40,678 bases of DNA from a virus, in the IMG/VR virus record IMGVR_UViG_3300031629_000995, positions 1 to 40,678 of that record; one strand, 5' to 3'. The notes under the pieces were generated by a model. It was given only the letters and a program-made list of their open reading frames with translations. It was not told where the DNA came from and ran no database searches. Of the stretch, positions 1 to 7,456 are shown one piece after another. Position 1 is the first letter of the stretch. Each line of letters begins with the position of its first letter. Position numbers and translations under genes: made by a program.

Positions 1-1413
1 GACATGTTTTGCATCGAATTTTTCTTCCAATGCGTGATCAACGAAACTAATGCCGCGGGAGGTTTCTTCGTTCTTCGCATCATGACCAGCGTCAACCTTG
101 GCAAAGAATGCTTTCTTCTCTTCATCGGACATATCTGCTAATGTCTTGCCAGTAGCCTTTAACATTGCATCAAATTTATCTTTATAAGATTGCTTCTCTT
201 TACTTGGAGCACTATTATTTGCCATGTCATCGACTGATTCTTTTTTCATTGGTTTTACCTTATCTGGTTGCATGCCATCAGGATGTGCATTTTTAGTTCC
301 TGCAGGTGGCTTGACTCTCCACTTTATCGCTGTCTTACGCGGAGGTGAAGTATCATATGATTCATTATTTGTTCTTGACGCATTAAATTCGTCTTGGCGT
401 GACTTAGCCAGTTTTGCAGCCGCGGCTTTCTTTGCATCGACTGGCTTAGCGAATCGATCTTTAGATACAGATAGTCCACGTTTCTGAGCATCAGTGGCTG
501 AGATAGATGTACCTTTAGGATAGTCTGTACTCTTCACACTTCTACTCTTCGCCTGATAGTCATTATATTCTTTACGTCTGCTATTATTGGCAGACTTTTC
601 AGAAGGAGTCATTTGTGACACTGGCTTGTTGTATTCAGCAATATGCTCAACTTCTTCATTCTTAGACTTTGGTCCTGATTTCTTAGGAGTCTTAGAAGAG
701 TATGTGTTCAATTCGTATGGATGGGTTCCACCTTTATTATACACTTGAGTGTGTATAGTATGTGAGTCACCAGTTTTGTGATGACTTGCAGGAACATTGA
801 CTGAAGTAGTCTTGCCGCTACCTGGCTTTTTGCTTCCAATTCCAATGTGAGACATTCTATCATCATCAGATACTTTTAAACCACTCTTAGCGTGGTGAGC
901 ATGTGCAGTGTTGATTGCATCGGTGTAGCTTTTGTGATACAACTTATACGCTTCTTGCACAGATTCTTTAGAGCATTCACAAGGATCGCACTCGCAATTT
1001 TCGCACTCGCAATTGGTGTCTTCAGCTAAGTCTTCGTCATACACGAAATCATCTTCACCGAAAAGATTCTCTACTTCTTCATCAGTGAGAAAATCATCTT
1101 CTTCATCTTCACCAACTTCTTCGTGCATTCCCTTATTTTTGTTCATCTGAGTCTTGGCGCGATTGAATACAGTATCGTCTCCAAGTACAATAAACATGAA
1201 TGAATTCATTAAAGAGTTTACGGAGTCCCGTTCTTGTGGTGCTAACGCCTTTCCGCCATTTAATTTAGCAAGACCGCGTTTTAATATGGGTAACTTGGAT
1301 GCGGGCATTAGACCTTGACGGACAAGCATGTCAAGACGTTTGTCCATGTTTGCGTTTTCCATGATGGCATCGGTGCCATTTATGATATCTTTAATCGATC
1401 TTTCAATTGACAT
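1..1413 (-). CDS. Large acidic/lysine-rich protein, probably virion-associated (3' end outside window)
   Basis: The reading frame is open from the ATG at 1413 to the window edge (471 codons), so the C-terminus is missing. The start has a good ribosome binding site (GGAG, 7 nt before ATG) and a TATAAATA late promoter 35 bp upstream, which suggests a late, possibly structural or packaged protein. After a helical N-terminus (about residues 1-90) comes a strongly acidic stretch, then a cysteine cluster (NCECENCECDPCEC) encoded partly by a 15-nt tandem repeat. The rest is low complexity, rich in Lys, Ser and Asn, ending in the window with a segment containing DMSDEEKKAFFAKVD. I recognise no enzymatic domain. 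The virion assignment is inferred from promoter and neighbourhood. Confidence 0.8.
   Translation of the reverse strand, partial: MSIERSIKDIINGTDAIMENANMDKRLDMLVRQGLMPASKLPILKRGLAKLNGGKALAPQERDSVNSLMNSFMFIVLGDDTVFNRAKTQMNKNKGMHEEVGEDEEDDFLTDEEVENLFGEDDFVYDEDLAEDTNCECENCECDPCECSKESVQEAYKLYHKSYTDAINTAHAHHAKSGLKVSDDDRMSHIGIGSKKPGSGKTTSVNVPASHHKTGDSHTIHTQVYNKGGTHPYELNTYSSKTPKKSGPKSKNEEVEHIAEYNKPVSQMTPSEKSANNSRRKEYNDYQAKSRSVKSTDYPKGTSISATDAQKRGLSVSKDRFAKPVDAKKAAAAKLAKSRQDEFNASRTNNESYDTSPPRKTAIKWRVKPPAGTKNAHPDGMQPDKVKPMKKESVDDMANNSAPSKEKQSYKDKFDAMLKATGKTLADMSDEEKKAFFAKVDAGHDAKNEETSRGISFVDHALEEKFDAKHV
986..1014. repeat. 15-nt tandem repeat encoding Cys-rich motif
   Basis: Two adjacent copies of TCGCACTCGCAATT (plus strand; the first followed by one extra T) lie inside the left-edge gene. 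On the coding strand they give two copies of Asn-Cys-Glu-Cys-Glu, forming the core of a six-cysteine cluster. Confidence 0.8.
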
Positions 1414-1447
1414 TACTTGTCTCCAAGAATTTGTTGTTTACTGTTAT

Positions 1448-1455
1448 TATTTATA
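1448..1455 (-). promoter_or_regulatory. Late promoter (TATAAATA)
   Basis: An exact match on the minus strand to the T4 late -10 motif read by gp55-RNA polymerase. It lies in the gap before the gene starting at 1413, and the predicted start of transcription is near 1442. Confidence 0.75.
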
Positions 1456-1466
1456 AGAAATAAAGA

Positions 1467-3077
1467 TTATGATTCCCATGCCAGCTTCTTCGCTTTGTAG
1501 TCTTCCAGGAATTCTATTCTCTTATCTATCGGCGGAAGCATCATTGTGCCCAATTCCCTGAAAGATTTCATCATATCATCTTTTGTGTACCCACATGACA
1601 ACCAATTTCCCTGATAGAATATTGGTACTCCTCTATCCCAGTAGCTTTCGAGTCCGTACATATTCTTCCATACTTCTACCCATGCATCGATATAGTCCCA
1701 ATGCTCATTCTTCCACAATACAGTTGCAAGTATGAATTCATGACTACTGGGATCGGGCATTGATTGTTTAATTCTATCTTTCATAAGTGGGTCTATATTG
1801 GGATTAGCCAAAATATGATCAACTCTATCTCCAACAGGCATAACTTCAATTGGTTGCATCTCCCTATACCCATATTTATGTATGTTTCCAGTCATCTTAT
1901 TTGGTCGAGCGATACCACTTTTCTTTGGAATCATCAGAGGCATTTGCTGTACCGCTTCAGCGCGCCAGTTCTCATCTAGCCATTCATATGTTTTTTGCTG
2001 AGTTTCGGGTGTCTCGTGCGGCAGTCCAAAGATAAAACTCATCTCACCTCTATAGAAACCATTCTCTTTCAAGAATCGCTTTTTTACTTCCAAAATACCA
2101 TTTAGTATTTTTTCAGGATCGCCACCCTTGCCCATGGATTTAGCAGATGCTTTATTTGTAGACTCTATACCATACAGATGGCTATTGAATCGCATTCTAA
2201 TGAGTTCTTCAAGGTCATGTGGTCTTTGTATCATCAAATCTGCGCGGATGTATCCAGTGAAGTTTGGCTCAAAGTCTAGACGCTCTACCACATCAGCATA
2301 CTTGCGAATCTTATCTGTGTAATCATTGAATGTCTCGTCAGTTATCGCGTACTCGGTTGTGCCCCATTTCTCATAGTTTCGTTTTAAATCTTTTTCAAAA
2401 GACTCGGCTGATCTAGTGTGATCATCTTTCACCCCTAGTACAGGAAAGTTGCAGTAGTCACATTTAAAACGACAACCGCGAGAAGTTTCCATGTTCAGAG
2501 TTTCAAATGATTGTATGAAGTCTCTTTCTTCATAGTCAACAGAAAGATCCTCTAGAGGATATGCTTGCAGTTCTTTATCATGAAAACAATCTATGACTTT
2601 AACTATAGGAGCCCCGGGCATAATTTGCCACTCGTTGTATTTTGGATTCCCATCTAGAATAGAACTTATTCCAAGTTCGCCGTAACCAGTGACGCACCAG
2701 TCCACACCTATTTGTGATATAGACCAGATATCTTGACTTCCGGCAACAGTGATTATGTCCGGATACTTTTGTTTGATATACTGAAATATTCTTTTTACGT
2801 TTGCGGATGACAACCAGAATATACCACCTACTCCTACCATTCTTGTGGTTTCATCTACGCGAGAATCCACTATGGCAACTAACTCTTCGTATGTGAATGC
2901 GAAAACAAAATCAACAAGTTCAACATCTAGCCGGTGCTTTTCTCTTAGATAATGGGCTATTCGATACGTGCCAGATGCCCGACTACATACATCGTAGACA
3001 GGATCAGTCGTTTCTTGGTCTTGATTGGTATTAGTGTAAGAGGAAAATCCAGTAAATAATAAAACGTCTACAGCCAT
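1467..3077 (-). CDS. Radical SAM protein with N-terminal B12-binding-like domain
   Basis: The 536-residue protein has the layout of B12-binding-domain radical SAM enzymes. An N-terminal alpha/beta domain (about 1-170) includes a typical VAGSQD...GYGELG stretch. A radical SAM core (about 190-430) follows, with the [4Fe-4S] motif SRGCRFKCDYC (Cys202, Cys206, Cys209) and a later FGLPHETPET segment common in this group. These enzymes cleave S-adenosylmethionine to start radical chemistry. I do not see the DxHxxG cobalamin-ligand motif in the N-terminal domain, so cobalamin may not be bound in the usual way. It follows a 109-residue hypothetical gene by 15 nt in the late region. The substrate is unknown. 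Confidence 0.85.
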   Translation of the reverse strand: MAVDVLLFTGFSSYTNTNQDQETTDPVYDVCSRASGTYRIAHYLREKHRLDVELVDFVFAFTYEELVAIVDSRVDETTRMVGVGGIFWLSSANVKRIFQYIKQKYPDIITVAGSQDIWSISQIGVDWCVTGYGELGISSILDGNPKYNEWQIMPGAPIVKVIDCFHDKELQAYPLEDLSVDYEERDFIQSFETLNMETSRGCRFKCDYCNFPVLGVKDDHTRSAESFEKDLKRNYEKWGTTEYAITDETFNDYTDKIRKYADVVERLDFEPNFTGYIRADLMIQRPHDLEELIRMRFNSHLYGIESTNKASAKSMGKGGDPEKILNGILEVKKRFLKENGFYRGEMSFIFGLPHETPETQQKTYEWLDENWRAEAVQQMPLMIPKKSGIARPNKMTGNIHKYGYREMQPIEVMPVGDRVDHILANPNIDPLMKDRIKQSMPDPSSHEFILATVLWKNEHWDYIDAWVEVWKNMYGLESYWDRGVPIFYQGNWLSCGYTKDDMMKSFRELGTMMLPPIDKRIEFLEDYKAKKLAWES

Positions 3078-3092
3078 AACTTCTATCCATGA

Positions 3093-3422
3093 TTAATATA
3101 TTTTTTTCAATGAGTATCCAACTGGTGTAGTCACTTTAATAACGTGCTGAATGTTAGCAGTATCTATGAAGATAATGTTCTTATCTGACAGCTTTTTAAT
3201 TTTCTTGGCATAGTACTTCTTAGGTGCGAATGTCTCTACCCTAGTACCGTCAAACTGAATATGCACTTCACCAGGAAAGAAGATCGTCAACTCGTATTGC
3301 TCAAAGAAAAACTCTTTGAACCAGCGAACTATGCTAGGGCGTTGTGCACCCTCGTCAACGAGTGGTTTATCTTGAGGAACAGTCTCGACAATATCCACTA
3401 ACTCTTCTTTGTTTTTAGGCAT
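3093..3422 (-). CDS. Hypothetical protein (109 aa)
   Basis: This small basic protein starts 3 nt after the stop of the kinase-like gene and ends 15 nt before the radical SAM gene, so it belongs to the same transcription unit. It has an acidic N-terminus, an aromatic-rich middle (KEFFFEQYELTIFF) and a basic beta-rich C-terminal half. I recognise no family or catalytic motif. The ribosome binding site is weak, so translational coupling to the upstream gene is likely. Confidence 0.7.
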   Translation of the reverse strand: MPKNKEELVDIVETVPQDKPLVDEGAQRPSIVRWFKEFFFEQYELTIFFPGEVHIQFDGTRVETFAPKKYYAKKIKKLSDKNIIFIDTANIQHVIKVTTPVGYSLKKIY

Positions 3423-3425
3423 ATG

Positions 3426-5498
3426 TTATTTCTTCTTTTTCGGCGCGGTTATCTTAAACTTCTTAGCTTTATATTTACTAGCCGACCCACCCTTTTTAAC
3501 TTTGAATTTTTTAGATGCCTGCTTCTTCATGCCGCCTCCTTTCTTAATCCGAGTCAATTCGTTCTTGCGAACAATTGGCACCATACGAACAGCCAAGCGA
3601 CTCACAAGTCCAGAGAACTTCTGTGTCATCTTCTCAAGCCTAGCTTTCTCTGCTGGCGGCAATGCTTTAATATCACGACCTCTAGCAAAACGCTTTTTGA
3701 TTACTGACAAGGCGCCACGTTGGGCTCGCTTCTTAATTCTTGCAGGATCACCAGCTCTTCTTGAGGCTCTCATCCTAGCGACTTTCAACTTCTGTCGATT
3801 ACGTCTTGCATGGAACCTGCGCTTCATTCTACCTTGAACAGATAGTGCCTCATCAAGAGTAACATCAGCCGTAAGTTCTTCTTCTTCTTCAACATCCGCT
3901 TCAAAGTCTTCAATCTTATCGAACTCATCGAGTTCTGAATCATCGTACATGTCCAGGTCAACCATGTCATCAAATGTCAGGCTTTCTATATCTGATTCCA
4001 TTTCCAGAATTTCTACTTCAGAAAATTCATAGTCTTGTGGGAGAAGTAATGCTTCTTCTGCGTTGTCTGAGGCATACTTAGCTTTAGTCTTTGCGCCTAC
4101 AGGTTCGTCATCTTCATGTGGTTGATCATAATCTTCTGTGATAGGCTTGTTCATCGCATTCAACTTGATCAACTCTTCACGAGTTAATGGACGGGCACCA
4201 TGGTTATGCGGCACTCCCTGTCCAGGAGTCATATCTTTGTAATGTTTAGTACCTTCTGGAGTTCCCCATTCATGCTTCTGTGCAGAGTATTCTTCAGTAT
4301 AGTACTTGGCTAGTGTTCTAGCATCAACCTTATTTCTATGGAACTGTGAGGCAACTTGTTGGGCATAGTATTCCATGCCATGTCGCATTCTGCCACCACC
4401 TTCTTTCTTCTTGCGATCCACAATCTTCTTCAAAATGCCAGCCGCAACTTCGTATTCTTTCTTATTCCACGTGAATGCCAGAATTGGTTTAATAATAGAC
4501 TGTGCTTCAGCTAACTTAGCTTCCTCTACACTCTTGGCATATGCGTCTTCTGCTATCTTCTTAATAGGAGGAAGTTTGTTTGATAGTGCTTGCTTACGCT
4601 TTTCTTGTTTGCGTTGCATTGATGACTTGCCAAGGCGATCTTTCATTATTAGCTTATTTCTGCCAATATCACCACCTTCTTCTTTAACAGTATCAGATGC
4701 GTACTGTGCTTTCAGTTTTTCATGTTCTGCGGCTCGATCTTTTGCGCGTTTTGCTAAATCAACTCCACTAGACTTCAAACGGTTAGCTAACCGTTGACTT
4801 GCAGGTGCACCCTCTTTAATACCTCGCGCTTTCTTTTGATCTTTGATCCATCGAGTAGCTTTGTAATTTTTTACTGGTGATTTCACCCATGCACCAATTT
4901 TACGATACGCGCCAAGAGTAGCACCTTTCCAATCAGAGTCTTCGCCGTTGTCAACAATGTGTAGATTAGAACCAAATAAGTTTTGAAACTTACCTATGTT
5001 ATCTTGAACTGCGCTCCACATCTTTTTGACTTGGGCAGCTGGCATTGTTCTGTCACGATTCATGTTCCTACTCTGGGCAGTCTCTTCATTAGTATTAACA
5101 AAGATCATAGCGCAATCATAGCCAAGATTTTCTAACGCTTTCTTTTGAGTTTGAATCTTATTGTAATCTTTTCCAGTACCATCAATGACAAGACCAAGCC
5201 TGCCACTTAGTAGACCATCTTGCTTCATTTGTGTCAGTTTTTTTGCTCTGTCTCTGAGTGACTGTCCTTTAACCGTATAGATGTTCTCAGGTGTTGAATC
5301 CATGCCAGCCTTCTTCATTGCTGTTTCAAATGCAACATCTGAGTTTATAAGTTTTAATCCAAACGCGGTTAGTGCAGTTTGACCAACAACAAATGACTTA
5401 CCACTGCCTGGTCCGCCAGCAAGAAACACGGCTTTGAAGATGCCAGGGTCATTGATACCCTCATCTAACTCTACGAAATCTGCGAATTTTTTGTCCAT
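3426..5498 (-). CDS. Zeta-toxin/PNK-like P-loop kinase with long basic tail
   Basis: Residues about 20-200 form a zeta-toxin/AAA_33-type P-loop kinase domain. The Walker A motif is GGPGSGKS (28-35), followed by LVIDGTGKD and an arginine-rich lid-like segment (SRNMNRDRT). Such domains phosphorylate nucleic-acid ends, nucleotide sugars or small molecules; the substrate here is unknown. A lysine-rich linker carries two related segments (KAQYASDTVKEE and KAKYASDNAEEA), then a very acidic block (about 490-550), then a strongly basic C-terminal domain (about 560-690). That basic tail could bind nucleic acid or serve packaging into the head (inference). The TATAAATA box immediately upstream predicts a late transcript starting at the A of the ATG. 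Confidence 0.75.
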   Translation of the reverse strand: MDKKFADFVELDEGINDPGIFKAVFLAGGPGSGKSFVVGQTALTAFGLKLINSDVAFETAMKKAGMDSTPENIYTVKGQSLRDRAKKLTQMKQDGLLSGRLGLVIDGTGKDYNKIQTQKKALENLGYDCAMIFVNTNEETAQSRNMNRDRTMPAAQVKKMWSAVQDNIGKFQNLFGSNLHIVDNGEDSDWKGATLGAYRKIGAWVKSPVKNYKATRWIKDQKKARGIKEGAPASQRLANRLKSSGVDLAKRAKDRAAEHEKLKAQYASDTVKEEGGDIGRNKLIMKDRLGKSSMQRKQEKRKQALSNKLPPIKKIAEDAYAKSVEEAKLAEAQSIIKPILAFTWNKKEYEVAAGILKKIVDRKKKEGGGRMRHGMEYYAQQVASQFHRNKVDARTLAKYYTEEYSAQKHEWGTPEGTKHYKDMTPGQGVPHNHGARPLTREELIKLNAMNKPITEDYDQPHEDDEPVGAKTKAKYASDNAEEALLLPQDYEFSEVEILEMESDIESLTFDDMVDLDMYDDSELDEFDKIEDFEADVEEEEELTADVTLDEALSVQGRMKRRFHARRNRQKLKVARMRASRRAGDPARIKKRAQRGALSVIKKRFARGRDIKALPPAEKARLEKMTQKFSGLVSRLAVRMVPIVRKNELTRIKKGGGMKKQASKKFKVKKGGSASKYKAKKFKITAPKKKK

Positions 5499-5503
5499 AA
5501 TGG

Positions 5504-5511
5504 TATTTATA
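5504..5511 (-). promoter_or_regulatory. Late promoter giving a leaderless transcript
   Basis: An exact TATAAATA on the minus strand, with only CCATT before the ATG at 5498. If transcription starts six bases after the box, as at T4 late promoters, the mRNA begins at the A of the start codon. No Shine-Dalgarno sequence is present upstream. Confidence 0.7.
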
Positions 5512-5512
5512 C

Positions 5513-5734
5513 TTAAATGATAGTTAATAGTTTGGAAAGGTGTGTTACAACCATTTCCGCATGTATCTTCATCTTCTCATCTTTGATGTCTTTTCGTATT
5601 GCATCGACATCTGCAAAATCTTTTATTAGTTCATCGTATTCTGATCGAGATATTTCATTACATTCGAGATAGCTTTGTAGCTCCATGACTTTTACTTCAT
5701 AGTCGAATAATAATTTCTCTTCTGCATCACTCAT
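5513..5734 (-). CDS. Hypothetical small acidic helical protein (73 aa)
   Basis: This 73-residue, mostly charged and probably all-helical protein is preceded by a clear GGAG ribosome binding site 7 nt before the ATG. It sits 12 nt downstream of the lipoprotein gene and ends just before the late promoter of the kinase-like gene. I recognise no family. Confidence 0.7.
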   Translation of the reverse strand: MSDAEEKLLFDYEVKVMELQSYLECNEISRSEYDELIKDFADVDAIRKDIKDEKMKIHAEMVVTHLSKLLTII

Positions 5735-5746
5735 TGTTGCTCTCCA

Positions 5747-6121
5747 TTATTTTTTGATTCTTTTGCCGGACAAAACTATTGCGGCTTCAGTTGCTTCTAT
5801 CACATTTTTCCATTTGAGTTTACAATAAACCAATGATGGATCTTTTCTATTGTACAATTCTGCCACCAGTGATGCAATCTCACTGTATATTTCATTGTTA
5901 GTTTTATTCATCGTACCTTCTGAGTACTTCTTGAGAAACAATGCAGACTTATATGTCTCGATATCTACCGAACAAGATTCCTTGGAAACTTCCGCATCTA
6001 CATTCAGCGATACTAGTTTTGCATATTCGACATTATCGAATCGGTCAGGTATCATATTCATCAAACTACTACATCCAGTTGTTAGTAGCAGTGTAAGTGC
6101 AATAACTCCTAAAATTCTCAT
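5747..6121 (-). CDS. Small lipoprotein
   Basis: The N-terminus is a lipoprotein signal: MR, a hydrophobic stretch (ILGVIALTLLL), then TTGC as a slightly atypical lipobox with the lipidated Cys near residue 17. The mature part (about 107 residues) has two further Cys residues (in KESCSVD and VYCKLKW) that could form a disulfide. It follows the endolysin gene by 20 nt and has a good ribosome binding site (GAGGG). A role in envelope disruption or superinfection exclusion is possible from context, but no family is recognised. Confidence 0.75.
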   Translation of the reverse strand: MRILGVIALTLLLTTGCSSLMNMIPDRFDNVEYAKLVSLNVDAEVSKESCSVDIETYKSALFLKKYSEGTMNKTNNEIYSEIASLVAELYNRKDPSLVYCKLKWKNVIEATEAAIVLSGKRIKK

Positions 6122-6141
6122 TGCTAAACCCTCAAAATTAT

Positions 6142-6765
6142 TTACAAGTACTCATAGTATTTTTTCGACTTATTCACCCTGTCTTGTAGTCCGTGAGTAC
6201 CACCATTGATGCGGCGCGTTAGTTTCTCTATTATAACATCATTCATACCCTGATTGCAAATTTCCCAGAGACCATTTGTCTCGAAAAAGAACAGAGCGGA
6301 TTCAAAGGCGTATTCTTCTGCAACACTCTCTGGGTTATCCATGACATTTTGGTCGTTAATTGAATCGGCGAATAGTTGATAATTATTTTTACCAGTGAGT
6401 TGTAGTGCGCCTCTACCACGAAACTTCCATCCATCACCAGATTCTTCTTTGCCATTGCCCATGCGATTAGAGTACACAACATTGGCTATCTTTTCTGGCT
6501 GTCTCTCATACTCGGTAGCATCTCTTCCTGCTCGTGCGAAATATTTACCAAACACTGAGTCTAATGCTTTAGCTGAATAATTTAAGTTTTCACTGAATGC
6601 GCCAAAGTTTCCAGATTCGTGAGCGACTTGACCAAAGAAATGTGCCGCTTCTAACGCGGTTAAATTGTAATACGACATTGCCGCGCGAATGGTATCTCCA
6701 CCAAATATTCCATCATTAGCGGCGCCCACTATGCCACATCTCTCTTGTAGTAGTTTAACTGACAT
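6142..6765 (-). CDS. Endolysin, glycoside hydrolase family 19-like
   Basis: The 207-residue protein matches the GH19 chitinase/lysozyme fold used by many phage endolysins. Visible features are the catalytic-acid region AHESGNFGAFSENLNY and the GWKFRGRGALQLTGKNNY segment. It would cut the glycan strands of peptidoglycan during lysis. No signal peptide or transmembrane segment is present, so release should depend on a holin, for which the gene at 12482-12910 is the candidate. The ATG has an AGGAG site 5 nt upstream and lies 2 nt after the preceding gene. Full family length; confident. Confidence 0.9.
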   Translation of the reverse strand: MSVKLLQERCGIVGAANDGIFGGDTIRAAMSYYNLTALEAAHFFGQVAHESGNFGAFSENLNYSAKALDSVFGKYFARAGRDATEYERQPEKIANVVYSNRMGNGKEESGDGWKFRGRGALQLTGKNNYQLFADSINDQNVMDNPESVAEEYAFESALFFFETNGLWEICNQGMNDVIIEKLTRRINGGTHGLQDRVNKSKKYYEYL

Positions 6766-6767
6766 TG

Positions 6768-7394
6768 TTACTCCTGAATAAAACTGGCGAATGAGTGCCG
6801 TACTTCGTCTTCTTGAAGTTGCATGCCCTTACGGACTGCCTTGAACAAATTCTTCGCGTGGGTGTCGTTGGCTCGTGTGTGTAAGCCACTCTTGAATGAC
6901 TTGTAATCGTTATTGGATGCATGTGTTCGCATCTTAGTGCCACTGATACCAGTAACGCCTTCTGCATCGGGATCACGCTCACCCGCAGATACGATTTTCA
7001 AGTGTTTAAAGTCATAGTCTTTGCCATTGTATTTATCAGCAAGCCTCTGAAATTCTTGCACTCTGTCAGAACCAGCGACCATAGTAACATGGGTGTGTCC
7101 TTCCTGATGCATCTTTTTTAGGTGTGCAATGAAGTGTGGATGCTCTTTGGAAGATGCTTCAAATTTGGTGGTGTTATGAATAGACTTTAGATACTTGATC
7201 TTGTCATTGGCAGAGAGAGGATTTTTATGTTTGTCCTGAGAATGACTCACAATGACTCGGTGATCCGCATTACGCTTTCGCGCCTCAGATTGCACCTTAT
7301 CAATGAGTTTACTATGTCCTGCAGTAGGTGGATTGAGTCTGCCAAAAGCAAACACAATATGCTTTTCTTTTGCTTCATTTATATTACGGAACAT
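6768..7394 (-). CDS. NadM/cytidylyltransferase-like nucleotidyltransferase
   Basis: The N-terminus has the HxGH-type nucleotidyltransferase signature (FGRLNPPTAGHSKLI, about residues 17-31), and the second family motif appears as ISGTKMR (about 150), close to the ISSTKIR type. These enzymes transfer an AMP or CMP moiety from a nucleoside triphosphate to a phosphate acceptor such as nicotinamide mononucleotide. Residues 95-115 hold the strand VTMVAGSDRVQEF expected in the fold. The C-terminal 40 residues are an added helical, charged tail. It has its own late promoter (7432-7439) and precedes the endolysin, so it is a late, possibly virion-delivered, protein. The exact substrate is not determinable. 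Confidence 0.8.
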   Translation of the reverse strand: MFRNINEAKEKHIVFAFGRLNPPTAGHSKLIDKVQSEARKRNADHRVIVSHSQDKHKNPLSANDKIKYLKSIHNTTKFEASSKEHPHFIAHLKKMHQEGHTHVTMVAGSDRVQEFQRLADKYNGKDYDFKHLKIVSAGERDPDAEGVTGISGTKMRTHASNNDYKSFKSGLHTRANDTHAKNLFKAVRKGMQLQEDEVRHSFASFIQE

Positions 7395-7431
7395 GGTTTA
7401 AAATCTCTTTTATTAGAGTAGTATTAGTAAC

Positions 7432-7439
7432 TATTTATA
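7432..7439 (-). promoter_or_regulatory. Late promoter (TATAAATA)
   Basis: An exact TATAAATA on the minus strand in the 62-bp gap before the nucleotidyltransferase gene. The predicted start near 7426 leaves a leader of about 32 nt carrying a weak AAAGAG ribosome binding site. Confidence 0.75.
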
Positions 7440-7456
7440 CTAATTGTTAAACCTAT

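Noticed and set aside
1764-2322. Several plus-strand open frames opposite the radical SAM gene
   Set aside because: They are antisense shadows of a clear minus-strand gene, without ribosome binding sites or recognisable products. The same holds for all other plus-strand frames in the window.
7446-7453. TATTTATC-type near matches to the late motif (also near 23252, 24248 and 26451)
   Set aside because: They differ at the first base of the motif and lie at gene ends or inside coding sequence.
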